The notes beneath the pieces were generated by a model, which was given only the letters and a program-made list of their open reading frames with translations, was not told the DNA's origin and did no database searches. From positions 372,001-436,000 of the forward strand of contig JADNRV010000012.1 of the NCBI GenBank assembly GCA_015499995.1: 64,000 nucleotides of DNA, in the 5' to 3' direction. Of the stretch, positions 1 through 11,697 are shown in pieces; position 1 is the stretch's first letter, and each line of letters begins with the position of its first letter. A program made the position numbers and the translations under genes. Source of the DNA: Flammula alnicola (lineage: Eukaryota > Basidiomycota > Agaricomycetes > Agaricales > Strophariaceae).

Positions 1-242
1 GAACTGTTTGTTAAGCTAAGAACAAAACGTCGGTCAGACAAAATGAAAATGAAAAAAGGATGATTTGCACGTACAGGATCCTCGCCCATAGCCTTGAACC
101 AATTGCCAACGCTGTTAAACAGGTTATTGAAGTGGTCGCGGTACGTTTCACCATAGAATTGACGGGAAAGCTCGGGCAGGATGTTAGTATTATTGTTGCA
201 GTCTGGCTCGAGGACGTATCCGAGTCTAGGTTTGAGAAGGAC
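1..242 (-). CDS. HAM1-like / DUF4449-type protein, partial (runs off left edge)
   Basis: On the minus strand an exon at 242..75 reads 56 codons in phase 0, ending in NWFKAMGEDP. A GT...AG intron (74..16) follows, and the next exon (15..1) starts LNKQF, so the join reads EDPLNKQF. From memory of the family, fungal HAM1-type proteins (BPI/LBP-like lipid-binding fold) have a block with a GYVLEP-like start, a FY..KY.DHF..LF.S.G.WF core and a DPLN.RF end, and this exon fits it. The exon is preceded by a plausible acceptor (TTTAG). No upstream exons are recognisable before the divergent caspase gene at 423, so the 5' part is either truncated or lies in exons I cannot see. A full HAM1-like gene of a different subtype lies at 22.3-25.8 kb. 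Family call is moderate; function is not shown. Confidence 0.55.
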
Positions 243-422
243 CTAAATTGGACATTAGAAGAATATTCAAGTCATTTGTTATATTGGTCTGTTTCAAGAG
301 ACTAATTAAAAGGTTAGACACTAAAGACCCATAGACGAGAGAAAAGCGGACCTTGGTGACTCCTTGGGCGTGATCCTGTCCGCGGTGCGAGTGACCGTGC
401 CCTACACTACTTTACGCAGCCC

Positions 423-2591
423 ATGACAGATTCGCAGGAAGGCGATACTTCTAATGTCACTCCTTCACTCACCCCCATGTCAACTACCGCTCCACGTCTT
501 TTTGCCCTCGTTATCGGAATTAACGAGTACAAGGAGTTACAACCCAAGCTTTCCGGTGCTGTTCCAGATGCAAATGCAATGATCGAGTACCTCTCTAGCA
601 AGACCTCAACTTCTCGGATTCTTTCTCTCCAGAATGCAAAAGCAACACGAAGCGCCATCATCGAAGCATTCAAGACCTTGGAACGATGCGAGGAGATCGA
701 AAAAAATGACCCCATCGTGATTTATTTTGCAGGCCACGGGGGTGAAGCACAAATACAAGGGCATGAGGAGCTGACGCAAATGTTATTACCTTACGACGCT
801 TCGCCAAGAACGAAAAACTGGGAAGAGTTGCCTGCTGTTCCGGGAATACCAGATTATGCAATCAGGAAGTTGCTGAACGACATCGCAGTGGAAAAGGGAA
901 ACAATATTGTGCGCCTTTTTATCAACTTTTTTTTCTTAGATTAATGTTTGGGATAGACGGTCATATTCGACTGCTGCCACTCTGGACATGGCACACGCCA
1001 TGAATTTCCATGGCTTGGTACTGAACGTCGAGCTGATATACCAGTTACAATTACCCGAGAGTCCGACGAAAGAGGTTCCTCCCTTCCAGAGCAATATGTC
1101 GGAAAGGATCTCTGGTCCCATGTACTTCTCTCCGCGTGTCGACACGACCAATCCGCCCGTGAATCGCGCTCTGCAAGTAGTGATGGATCAATCCGCGGTT
1201 ATTTCACGGCTGCATTGCTCCGAGCAATTAACGAAGCGGGGCCCACGATTACATATAGCGAACTCTACAAGTGCTTGCCTGCCCTGCGAGAGTGAGCGCA
1301 TCACATGCTTATCAGTGTTATGTTAACCCATCGCTAAATGGATCCAGCCCAGGCAGCATCCTCAGTGTGAAGGCTATAATCAAAATCGACTTTTATTCAC
1401 GCTCGAGGAACGACCCTCACAGTTTAAAATATACTACCAGAACCAAATCATTCTAATGGAGGGTGGGACTGCGCACGGCGTCACAGGAGGAAAAGAAGAA
1501 TTTGTAGTCTCTGATGGTCATTCAACATTCTCCCTCGCGATCGAGAAAGTCCACCCTTTTCACTCGGAAATGAAATCTCGCGAAGAGAAACCCTGGCCGT
1601 TTGAGAATCGCATCGTAACCGCATTTCAGAAAGTGCCAGGGGAAACGGCACGCCTATGGCTATATGTTTGCCCTGAGGCGAATGGTCGCGATGTGATATT
1701 GCCCAAGCTGAGCGATGTTCAGCACTTATTCTCGCCTGCTAATACGAAGGAAGAGGCATCCCTCGTCCTTCAACTCAATGCGCAGGGCAGAGTCTTGTTC
1801 ACAATCACGGACCGGCGGGTTACCGATCACGGACTCTCTTCACTCAGCAGAGATATTCCACTTAATGGTCTGGAATCCGTTATTCGTGCGGCTCAACATT
1901 ATCACTGGCACCTCTTTCGAGAGAACACGGACCTTTCTCTTCCCAACAACACTGGACTCGATAGAAAAGTCACCCTCGATTTCTACAAACTCAAGCAAAC
2001 AGGTCCTTTTGCGACGGTCGTCAGTGCCGATGGAGATCCCGTCAAGAAGGACATTGCTGACAAGGACGTGGTTGTCAAGGTTGTTGCCGATAACAAAACC
2101 TGGTATGGAATCGAACTAAAAAACAAGACCACTGTACCGTTGTATCCATACCTTTTCTTCTTTGATAACAGCGATATGAGTATCCGTGAGTATTTTTCAA
2201 ATGCTTCAATAATCTTTCTTTAGCTCAAATATCCCCTATGTCAGAACCGTACTTCTTACCACCTTCTGGAGCAAATAATGAAGTTGACGCACCTCTCAGG
2301 CCAAAAGGAAGCCTCACAATTGGATACAGCAGCACCAGTACTGGTAAGGTACATCCTGGTGGTTCTGGACCTTTTGTATATGAGTGTAGACCTGGACAAG
2401 ACGTGGACGTCGGGTTCTTAAAGCTCTTCCTCTCGAACCAGTACATTGACCTTTCGACCCTACTTCAAGGCATTACTATGGCTTTGGCTGTTGAGGATGA
2501 CGTTCGTGGGTTAAAGCTGGTGAAACGTGTCCCAAGAGACAAGATATGGGATGCCATGGTTGTTACGGTTGTCCAGGAAAGGGAGAAATGA
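423..2591 (+). CDS. Caspase-fold (metacaspase-like, peptidase C14) protein
   Basis: Four exons (423-908, 957-1292, 1348-2185, 2224-2591) give about 675 residues. The caspase core starts at LFALVIGINEYK (about residue 26). The catalytic His lies in YFAGHGGE (His105). The catalytic Cys motif DCCHSG (Cys169) sits at 969-986 and joins the first exon only when the 48-base intron is removed, giving GNNI-TVIFDCCHSG. The remaining core includes LLSACRHDQSARE and GYFTAALL. About 300 residues of family-specific C-terminal region follow, of unknown function. There is no N-terminal prodomain and no signal peptide. Stand-alone caspase-fold proteins of this form are numerous in Agaricomycetes; substrate and role are unknown. 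Both catalytic residues are present, so it could be an active cysteine peptidase. The start chosen is the first ATG; an in-frame ATG at 477 is an alternative. Confidence 0.88.
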
Positions 2592-2779
2592 AGTTAGATG
2601 ACAAGCTAGCCTCAGTTAACCCTTGGTAATCGCCTGTCTTCATTCTGCTATCATATTTTTGCGTGCCTTTTTCTTTTGGTTTGAATTGTGACACTACTGC
2701 ATGCTGAGACCAGGCTACATACCCACCGTAGCCTAGTATTCCTGGCTTGTAAATAGTTACTGTAAGAATAAATTCACTT

Positions 2780-3116
2780 TGGTGGCGCTCTCAGCTTCCG
2801 AGGATATGCCAGATGCGACGGGGCCCCGAGCTCTATGCCAAAGTTGAGGGACGCAAATGGAAAACTATATTCACCCACGGAGACTTCGGCCCACACAACG
2901 TCATGGTTAGATCGTAGCTGCCATCTACTGGGAATGCGGGGGCTGGTTTCGGGAATATTGGGGATATTGTCGAGCATGTTCTATCAGTGGCCTCATTCCC
3001 AACTGTCCACTCTAGATACCCCTTTTGGCAGATGTTCAATGACGTCGTGCATATCTCTTGACGAGCTAGCGATAGAATTACATATCGCTCAACAATTTGA
3101 CTTCTATATCGTATGA
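2780..3116 (+). pseudogene. Decayed APH-type phosphotransferase relic
   Basis: Two family blocks survive in different frames. The first, near 2840-2910, reads KTIFTHGDFGPHNVMV, which matches the catalytic-loop block (HGD..PHN) of the aminoglycoside-phosphotransferase-like kinase family; a stop follows within a few codons. The second, near 2931-2985, reads WECGGWFREYWGYCRA, matching the downstream WE.AG..PEYWEY block of fungal members. The N-terminal lobe is missing and there is no start codon or intact frame. These APH-like genes are common and rapidly turned over in basidiomycetes, so this is best read as a dead fragment. It lies between the caspase gene and the convergent isoleucyl-tRNA synthetase gene. 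Confidence 0.65.
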
Positions 3117-3366
3117 GTTAATGTGGTTTGTGTAATAACGCCTCCCTGTTTAACACAGGCGATTTCTCTTTTTTTGGCTGCCTTCGCTATTATTCTGCCA
3201 TAGTTGGTTCGCCAGTCCCTAGACGGCTAATCGAATGGGCCAAGGTTTTCCATGTACTTAGCTTGTGGTCGTAGCAGGGTAACCTGTGCGGCCTCAAGTT
3301 GAACCAACATACTTGAAATACAGGCCTGCGATCAAAGAGCGGGGAAAGTGTTTGAATTGCAACCAT

Positions 3367-6300
3367 CTAACGGTGTGTCTGGTCAATTTCAACGACTTTT
3401 TCACAACGTCCACAGAGTTGATGATCCTCAGGACGAGTATAGGTCCAGCATCGCGGGCATTTGTGTTTGTTGGCGGGTTGGATGCGAACAACTATCTTTG
3501 CCTCGTCCAGTGCTGAAGAGTACAACACAATGAGATAGATATGCGAGAAGAGTAGGAGATGACGCTTACTCGGTATTAGGACAGGGCTTTCGTGACACCA
3601 GTCGGTTGTAGCAGAAGCCGGTTCCTCTCTTTCATGCACTGATGCATTGGAGACAATGCACAGTGTCTGCAATAGGTTTGCTATTCGCCGACCAAAAGTC
3701 TCAGTTATACATCTTCAAGAAGAAATGGGGTCTTTACCCTCACGTTTCAACACCTGTAAATGTGTATCGTCTTTAAGGGCTTCAGGCAAAATGACTTCAA
3801 CATCAGCCTCTAGGGAACTCTTGAGCTGCCTGTTTCGAATAGATTTGCGTCACGTGATTCAAACGAATGAGAAAAGACTGACTTCTCACGACGGGCTTTC
3901 TCCAGCAAGGATAGCACTGTCGTCCTTATTTCAAGAAGCAGGGCCATGTGTCCAGCAGCAGTATCATCTTTCCACTCTGCGCTCTACAATTTGCATTAGA
4001 AATAACAAGATTTTGTAGGCATTATAGACACGCACTAAAGGTGTCCAGAGTGTAGTGAAGACCGACTTATTGTCAGCTTTCCAAGTCGCGTGGATTTCCT
4101 CCGCAAGATAAGGAAGGACAGGCGATATAATCTTAGTCAAAGTGCCCAGGATCTAGAATCGACATCTCCGTCAGCAACGTCTCTGTGTGGAACACAAGCC
4201 AAGCGGAGAATGACCTGTTCGAGGACAGTAACGACAGCCCTCCTTTCATGGCTCTGGATGCTATTCGCGTACAGACAGTCTTTTGTGATGTCGAAATAGA
4301 ATGCTGACAGGGTATTGTTGACAAAATTATTGAGGGCGTGGATTACTGCGAAAATCAAGGCAGTTATATCAGCTTCGGTGATGGAAAAATTCAACAATTA
4401 AATGCACACCTTTTGGGAAATTATAAGATGCATAGCCTTCCAATGCAGTCTGCTCTAACGTATAAAGTTCGTGCATAACATATTTTTCGATCTGCATCGC
4501 CAATTCATGCCATTAAAACACAGACGTCGACTGACAGGGCGAGAAACTCACCAAGCCCATCTCACTCCTGGGCACTCTCTCTATTTTCGCCAACGTCTCC
4601 TTATCGCCCATATTCCCGAGACAAAACCTCGCAGTATTACGGAACTTGCGTAATGATTCCGCAGATTGAGCGATAACGATTGGGCCTATGGACATGTCCT
4701 TCCAAAAATCGACACTGGCAGCCCAGAGCCGCAAGAAATCAGGTCCGTAAGCGGGCTGCTTCTTATCCTACAGAAAGACACATCAAGGGATTAATGAAAG
4801 GGCAAAAACAGAAGGCGAACGAACATACCGAAGACCCATGCACAATCGTCATTGGACTGATAATGTTTCCCAACGATTTACTCATCTTCTTGCCCTTCTC
4901 ATCCAGGACCATCCCATGAGTGAACAGATTGGCGTATGGACTGACCGGCTCTTCGCCTGGAGTCCTTGATCCGATGGCCGTCAAGAGCTGACTCTGGAAC
5001 CACCCTCGATGTTGGTCAGATCCCTCCAAGCACAAGTCCGCATCGAATTTCCTCCCAGTTCCATTTCCCGCTGCACCTCCACGATCACGGCCAACACCCA
5101 TCTCCTCTAGCATCGACCAGGACGAGCCGCTATCAAACCACACGTCCATTGTATCCCGACCTTTCTCCCACGTTTCCGCTGCGGATTGGCCTTCCTCCAG
5201 CAGCCATGGTGGGACAAACTGATCGATGGGCGCCTCCCACCAGTCGAGGTTCTTCGTCTCCATAGCGTTGAGGATGAAGTCGAGGGTCGGCGAGTCGAGG
5301 ACGACGCGTCCGGTGGCGATATGCTGCAGGGCCGGGATGGGCACCCCCCAGACGCGCTGCCGCGAGATGCACCACTCGGAGCGTGAGCGAACGAATGCTT
5401 CTAGGCGGTTTCGGGCTGTTTAGTTTGGCGCGAATAGGATGAGATCTCATGCAGAATTCGTCTAATAAGAGTCATAAAAGCTTACAGGATTCGGGAAAGA
5501 ATGATACGTCCTTCAGTGCGGTCAACGCATCATCCTTGATGAAGTCTAGATTCGCAAACCACTGAGACGTAGCCCTACCCACGACCTGTCAAGAAAACCA
5601 AAAACAAAAAAGATAGAGAAATGAACCTGGAAACTCACGTCACGATAATCGGCTCCTTGGTCCGCCAGTCATACGGATACCGATGTTTGATCCTCTGGAT
5701 TTTGACAAGGCTGCCCATTTCCTTTAATAGTGCCACCATCTCCTTGTTCCCATCTCCTAAAACTTCTTTGCCGGCAAGTCTCTCCGCATAGTCTGGACCC
5801 ACAATATCAGCAACGTCTGCCGTAAACTGCCCTTTGGCGTCAACATGACAGATCAACCCGGTAGCAGAGGAAAAATCCGTATCGCGGAGGGCCTCATAGT
5901 CTTCTGCTCCATGCGCCGGAGCACAGTGTACAAGCCCTGTACCAGAGAGGGACGTTACGTGTGCGGCATTGATTATCGGCAAAAACTGGGTAGAAGTAGA
6001 GAAAACGGGTTTGTATGTGGCGCCGACGAGGTCCTGCCCTGTCGAATTCCCATAAGAATCCAACTTTACTTTGCATTACAGAAAATGGAGGAAGCAATAC
6101 CTTCTACTCGGCATAAAATGTCCACTGCTCCCAGGATGCCGCTAAGGGCTTCCAGTCTCTCCTCGGCAACGATCATGAGGCTTCCATCACTAGTTTCTTT
6201 AGTCTTGCTTCTGACCAAGGCGTAGACGAGAGTTGGATGAACTGCAATTGCCTAGTAGATATTCATCAGCTAGATATTCTATTTGACGAGGTAGATGCAA

Positions 6301-7516
6301 ACCATATTTGCCGTCAGCGTCCATGGCGTGGTCGTCCATACAAGCAGCTTCACACTCGGCGCATTCGAGATGAGAGCTTGAATTTCACTGTTCCCAAGAG
6401 TTTGTTCCGGGTCCAATTCAAATGTGATATAAACGGAGTGGGACACATGGCTGTCGCTGTATTCCAGTTCGGCTTCGGCAAGCGCTGTACGAGAGGAAGG
6501 GGAATAGTGTACGGGTCGGTGTTGTCGGTAAATCTGGTCTGTAGAATGGAGAAGGTGATATTAATGGGTGGAAGATGGTAAGGCTGCAATAAGACGGACC
6601 TTTCTCAACCATCTTTTGGAATATTCTCAATTGCCGCATCTCATAGTGTCGATCTATCGATTATAAGTAGATCATTGGGAAGAAAAATGAAATTAAAACA
6701 CATACCGAGGGTCCGGTAAGTGTTTTCCTGTGAGTGCCAGTCTGCCATGACTCCAAGTGCCTTGAATTGTTCCCTCTGCGAGTCAATCTCTCGTAATGCC
6801 GTAGCTTTTGCTCCATCCCGAATCACAGAAGCCGGGGTGTCGATCGCTTTCCGCTAGACAGGTGAAAGTCAACAAGGAATTGAGGGAAAACAGGCAACGT
6901 CCGCACATGCATCTCCTTCAATGCCTTATTCTCGATCGGAAGCCCGTGACAATCCCAACCTGGCACATAACTAACGCGTTAATTCAGCCCAAGATCAACG
7001 TACAGGGAAGAATGGGTTGCATACTGGACTTTGCGGCCTTGTGTGAGGTGGAAACGGTTGATGATGTCCTTTATGACCTTATTCAAGGCATGTCCTATAA
7101 CTGCGTGTCAGGCAACCATGACACGAAGAGAGCAATCAGGCGTACCCATATGTAGATCACCGTTAGCGTAAGGTGGTCCATCATGCAATACGAAAACAGG
7201 TCCCTTAGCATTCTCCCACTGCAACAGACATCAAGCTAACAATCGGCTTCTAATAACACTTCCAAAACGCGAAGCATACCTGCCACCGATACAGCTTCTC
7301 GCGCGTCAGCTCCCCATACGCAGCCTCATTCTCCTTAAAATTCGGCCTCAATGGAAACGGAGTTTTGGGAAGGAGAAGAGTGTTCGTGAAAGCCTTGTTG
7401 TCCGCAGGTTCACTGACATTTGTCGCGTTGGTCGAGAGATACCGAGATAGCGAGTGTTTCCGACATACATATGGCGCTAATGATGTCTTCCAGGAAGACG
7501 CGACGCGCGTTGTCAT
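3367..7516 (-). CDS. ISM1: Mitochondrial isoleucyl-tRNA synthetase
   Basis: A multi-exon class I synthetase. The N-terminus ([20 protein letters not shown]) is basic and serine/threonine-rich like a mitochondrial presequence. The catalytic signature [15 protein letters not shown], the HIGH-type motif, is split by an intron near 7100-7170. The editing domain contains [16 protein letters not shown] (near 5930). The core includes [16 protein letters not shown] (near 5390), [15 protein letters not shown] and [22 protein letters not shown] lies near 4880. The anticodon-binding region holds [11 protein letters not shown]. The C-terminus (near 3450) ends in a zinc finger, CPRCW...LCGRC, characteristic of bacterial/mitochondrial IleRS. 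The gene charges tRNA-Ile in mitochondria. All conserved blocks are present and no frame break was seen. The ATG at 7516 was chosen because it opens the presequence-like exon. Confidence 0.93.
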
Positions 7517-7984
7517 TGAACAGAGCTGAACGAAGGACTTCAGCTGTTCGACGCTGTTATGTACAAATTGACGAGTGAAAGTTGGTCAGCTGCAAGTCAA
7601 TTTTCCCAGGCGTAGCATCTAAAAAAGGAAACACCGCCAAGGAGTGCTTGAAGCTGAACAGAAGCCGGCAACTCGGAAGAAGTATGGAAATCGACAAGAA
7701 ATCGATTCCATGAATAGGCTCTAATAGAGTATGTTATTGGAAATACCAATTTTATTTCAATAAAGGGACGACTTTGTCGTCATAGCCTTGCTGTGTACTA
7801 CCCTCACTTTTTCACATTGATTTGTATCTCTAACTCCTGATAGTTACCGAGCTACATATTGTTCATTGGAAAATTTTACAGTAAGTAATACTACTAAGTA
7901 TTGCCCGAAGTTGCGTGCCGCTCGTCGCCAACCTTCGGTTGGCTCCTCACAGCACTGATAAAAGATAGATAGCAAGACATCGTA
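7517..7984. other. Intergenic, no gene seen
   Basis: Upstream region of the isoleucyl-tRNA synthetase gene. AT-rich with no convincing reading frame or RNA; it presumably holds that gene's promoter. Confidence 0.5.
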
Positions 7985-8047
7985 ACCAAGGCGAAAACCT
8001 CGAATCCAAACAAATGCAAGCAAGTTGCAGAAAACTTTGGGAAAGGA

Positions 8048-8620
8048 TACTGTACGTAATCAGGTACTCGGTCACATCAGGTACTCGGTCATCGCGAAAT
8101 TTCTTGACGGTGAAGAGATATCCCAGCGAGATATTGGGCTCATTAGAAAGGGAGAAGTAGGAGCTACAAAATAATACAAAGGCTGTTTTTAAATTGCCCA
8201 AAATTTCTCCTTAATGACTTTGTGAATGCACAAAAGAGGTCAAATGCTTATTTTTGAGAACCTTAGAATGTGAGCTGCCATATCTCAACAACGAGGAGGT
8301 ATGTTCCTTCCCTTTAAATTACTCCCTAAAGAATAATAAAAGTAGATTAATTTTTGAGAAGTATATCTCGAAGGTATTGCAGGTTATTAAGGAATCTGGG
8401 CAGTGACCGACTTCCCAGTAAATCCAGTAAAATGACTCGAGAATATATTTCTTACTTTTGGGCAGTCTAATGCTCAGTTATTGCATTTATTTGTTCAGAT
8501 TCATATTTTTACGATCCTATAACACCTGTATGTACCATTTTTTCGTCGTGTGGAGTACAGAACTCAGTGAGCTACATCCAAAATAGGCTTTGGTGACCGA
8601 GTACCTGATTACGTACAGTA
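8048..8620. mobile_element. MITE, Tc1/mariner-like (TA target duplication, perfect 26-bp TIRs)
   Basis: The sequence 8048-8075 is the exact reverse complement of 8593-8620 (28 of 28). Reading the outer TA as the target-site duplication leaves 26-bp terminal inverted repeats that begin CTGTACGTAATCAGG. The element inside the TA dinucleotides is 569 bp. The left end also repeats a segment of the inverted repeat (CAGGTACTCGGTCA) in direct tandem at 8061-8091. No open frame of useful length or transposase motif is present, so it is a non-autonomous element. It sits exactly at the junction of copies 1 and 2 of the tandem repeat. Confidence 0.88.
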
Positions 8621-8709
8621 GGGCAAGGTAGTATTTGATCGTGTTTGACTCAAAGACATAAACCTTAAACCCAAACAAACAAGTTGCAGAAAACTTTGCG
8701 AAAGGATAG

Positions 8710-9136
8710 GGTAAGATTAGTGTTGGGCACGGGTGCCGACACCCGTGCGGGTTGGCGGGTACGGGTGTGGCGGGTGCGGGTGCGGGTGCACTTTGAGTGA
8801 CCCTCAGCCAACCCGCACCCGTGCGCCTGGGTCATGGGTTTTCGGCGGCACACGGGAAACTCCGAAATGTGTCAAATATGTTCTTTAGTTACTTGAATAA
8901 ATAATTATGTAATGTAGTTGCCAACATTTATTCTAATTCTAATTCAACATTGCACAAATTCTCACGATGTCCCCATCAAACCCGCACGGGTTTCTGTACC
9001 CACGGGTCCCGTGCAAACCCGCACCTGCAAGCACGGGATCCCATACCCGTGGCCACGGGTGCGGGTTTTGGCGGGTACGGGTGCGGGTCGACAAAAATTC
9101 ACCCGCGGGTTACCCGTGCCCATCACTAGGTAAGAT
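8710..9136. mobile_element. MITE, hAT-like (8-bp target duplication)
   Basis: The element body is 8718-9128 (411 bp). Its ends read TAGTGTTGGGCACGGGT and, inverted, TAGTGATGGGCACGGGT, with one mismatch in 17. It is flanked on both sides by the identical 8-mer GGTAAGAT (8710-8717 and 9129-9136), the target duplication length of the hAT superfamily. The interior is rich in CGGGT/ACCCG runs, markedly more GC-rich than the surroundings, and has no transposase. It lies between copies 2 and 3 of the tandem repeat. Confidence 0.9.
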
Positions 9137-9522
9137 AGTATTTGGTCGTGATTGAATCAAGGACATAATCCTTGAAACCAAACAAACAAGTTGCAGAAAA
9201 GTCCTTCCTTATATAGTGAATTTAGACAGTGGGGAACCTTTCTGTTTCACAGCAAGGCCATAGAATTTGTTATCTCCTTCGTGTCGGTGTCGGCTTTAAT
9301 CTTCCTTTACATGAACGGTGAACCCAAAGAAAACGAATGGACTTCAACTGGACTGGGCGCCGATTCCAAAGGCCGAAATTTAGTAGATAGGCAAAGAATT
9401 CATCTGCCACTACTGAATCTAGTCTTTGTGTATTAGGCGTTGGCGGAGGATCGCGGCGCTCCAACGGAAGAGGAACAAGTAAGATGATGATGTTATTGAA
9501 ATCCTAACATCAAATGTTAACT

Positions 9523-9594
9523 TCTTTGCTAGTATATCGGTTAGTACACGCGCCTGTCACGCGCGTAAGCTGGGTTCGACTCCCAGGCAGGGAG
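9523..9594 (+). tRNA. tRNA-Asp (anticodon GTC)
   Basis: A 72-nt cloverleaf. The acceptor stem TCTTTGC pairs with GCAGGGA with two G-U wobbles. The D-arm starts GTAT, the anticodon stem is CGCGC/GCGCG with loop CTGTCAC (anticodon GTC), and the T-arm is CTGGG-TTCGACT-CCCAG. The discriminator is G. No intron. The A box (TAGTATATCGGTTAGTA) and B box (GGTTCGACTCC) are intact. Confidence 0.93.
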
Positions 9595-11697
9595 TATTTT
9601 GCTCTTTTGTTCTTTACGTCCGACAGTTCAAAATCCGTACTGTATCCTTGGCTTAAGGAGTCAGGATACAAGGTTTATATGGATCAAGGCTCTGGACTCA
9701 CAATTAGGAAAAATTGTTTAATTTGTAATGAATACTGTACCTTAGTAAATTTTGGGCGTCATTTTATGCTGGCAGGTAGGCGCCCATAAGACTCGCAAGA
9801 TCTAATCTCATAGACGGTTCAAACCAAGTAGCTGTAACAATTTTTCTATCAGGCATATACATAATTTATAGATCTCTCGCGTCCCTGTAAGCAGTATACA
9901 AAAAATGGCTATGAATAAAGATCAAAATTCAACTTGAGGTGAGACTCGGATGGTTTATTCAAATTTGAGTGTATTTTACCAATCAAATGCTCATTCACAA
10001 GATGTGCCATAAGTAACTTCGGCAAAAGATAACACGGTACTTCAGTGGCATTGCTTCAGTGACATTGTACGAAAATATCCCTTTTAGGCTCACAGAGGCT
10101 ACTGTACACTGGCAAGTACTCTAATGTCACTGAAAAGTCATTTCTGTATTGAAAGCTGAAGATATTTGTTTATGGTCATTGTCGGTTTTAACTTGAGATG
10201 AAATATATGGCACCCTGGCGAGTTATCTCAGTGAAACCATTACATATAAGCATACTTTATTGGGAAACAAAGAGGGGGAGACTGAGGAGAGCCAATAAGC
10301 GGCCTCAGGCCGGCACGGCGGCATGCACTCCCATCAACACAGCCACCGCAAGATTGCAAGGTTTTTGTAAACCAACCTCAACTTGAAATCCAGTGTCGAA
10401 TGGTGATGACCTTACTCGAAAGTGCCCCAATTGCAACTACTACTAGCAGACACTCCTTGCTTCAGCACTATACTCAATGAAAACGTTCAACGACGGCTAT
10501 ATTGGACCTGCCTTCCGAGCTTCAAGTTTGCTGTTCGTCTCTTTTCCCGCGAGAGGTGATTCTCAATTTCTCACTCCCACATGTGACTTAATATTCCTAC
10601 GTAAGGTCTTTCGTGGGTAAGTGCTGAGCGCTGGCGGCTGAGCGCCGAGTTTCTGTGGAACGACAGTTGTCTATTGAGCCACATTTCCATAAGCTCTTTG
10701 CGGTGATAAAACCCTGCATTGTCAATTTGAAGTGCTGCAAGGCGGCCGATTGACTGCAGTGCTTACGACCACGGATGTTGAATGGGGACAAGTGAGCGGA
10801 CTTGGTGCGGTGAGTATCTCACATCGTTGACATATTGGATAGTTATCGGGAATGACGTCCGTCATTACCTTAGCGATGTCTCTGCGATGTCCATCCTGCT
10901 CCTCAAAACCCAATAGGCTACGATGCTCAAATAGATACCCGCCTCCGCCATCCGAAAGCCTTCTCCACGTCCCATGCCGTGTTCATGTGAGTTTTCACTC
11001 TGCAGGGATTTCAGTTCCCAGAAATTTCAATTGCCAAAGAAGGAACTCTCAATTGGAGAAGAACATTACAGAATCAACACTTCCATTCATCTTTTCTTAT
11101 CATTTATGTTTGGGCTCTGGTACACTTGTGAGTGCTGCCAACGTCGATGAACACCTGCGGAAACGTCATTTCAACTTCTGCTTCCGGACCTCTTGTTTGA
11201 AGTTCTCTTCCCTTCGCTTCTCTATGACATCGGAAATGCTCCAGAAATATCTCAATATGGAACAACTTCACTCCGTATGTTTTTTGTGCTTCTATGGCTT
11301 CTGGAGAGGCCTCCGCTCTTCCCATGCTTGTAGCGTGGGTTTTGAAAGACCTGTGTCCCGCAGCGTCAAAAATACAATTCCGTCAATTATTACACTTTCA
11401 ATGGTCCGTTGAACGCCGAACGGTTGAATGTACCTTTCTCGGTTAGCTAGGGTTTCCGGAATAGGAACAAAAATTCATGTCCAGCATCCAGATTCCACTG
11501 ACAGATATCTTTGGTATGCTCTAGGTTGTCAGATCGCATCGAAATTATTGGACAACCATCCGCATTCTTTTGGCTGGAAGGCCGGAAGGCCTGCCTGATT
11601 GGTCTTCTGGGTTTTCCCTGATCCCACCACTGGTAGCCTAGAGTATATTAATGCATCGATTTTTATCTGTAACGACATTGCACCAAGTCACCCCGCA
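9595..11697. other. Long intergenic stretch, no recognised gene
   Basis: I see no recognisable protein. An open frame of 186 codons on the plus strand (10852-11412) has low-complexity Ser/Cys/Phe content and no family likeness; minus-strand frames at 10597-10913 and 11104-11325 are also unrecognised. A 12-bp inverted repeat (TTCAGTGACATT at 10055-10066, complement at 10123-10134) may be an old MITE trace. A small unrecognised gene cannot be excluded. Confidence 0.4.

Larger units (their letters stand above)
7985..9205 (+). repeat. Three degenerate copies of a ~90-bp tandem repeat, interrupted by two MITEs
   Basis: A block containing CAAGTTGCAGAAAACTTTG occurs at about 8020-8040 and again at 8680-8700, with a third diverged copy (CAAGTTGCAGAAAAG) at 9185-9200. 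The last two copies also share the preceding GTATTTG.TCGTG.TTGA.TCAA.GACATAA. segment. If the two insertions at 8048-8620 and 8710-9136 are removed, the copies become contiguous. Copy 1 is about 7985-8047, copy 2 is 8621-8709 and copy 3 is 9129-9205. No coding function is visible. Confidence 0.75.

Noticed and set aside
8665..9155. Open frames with repetitive Arg/Pro/Thr in the CGGGT-rich stretch
   Set aside because: They are translations of the hAT-like MITE interior, not genes.
10055..10134. 12-bp inverted repeat possibly marking a tiny MITE
   Set aside because: Only 12 bp, no target duplication, imperfect flanks; too weak to call.
10852..11412. 186-codon open frame on the plus strand
   Set aside because: Low-complexity Ser/Cys/Phe-rich translation, no recognised motif, no supporting splice sites or neighbouring exons; probably chance.
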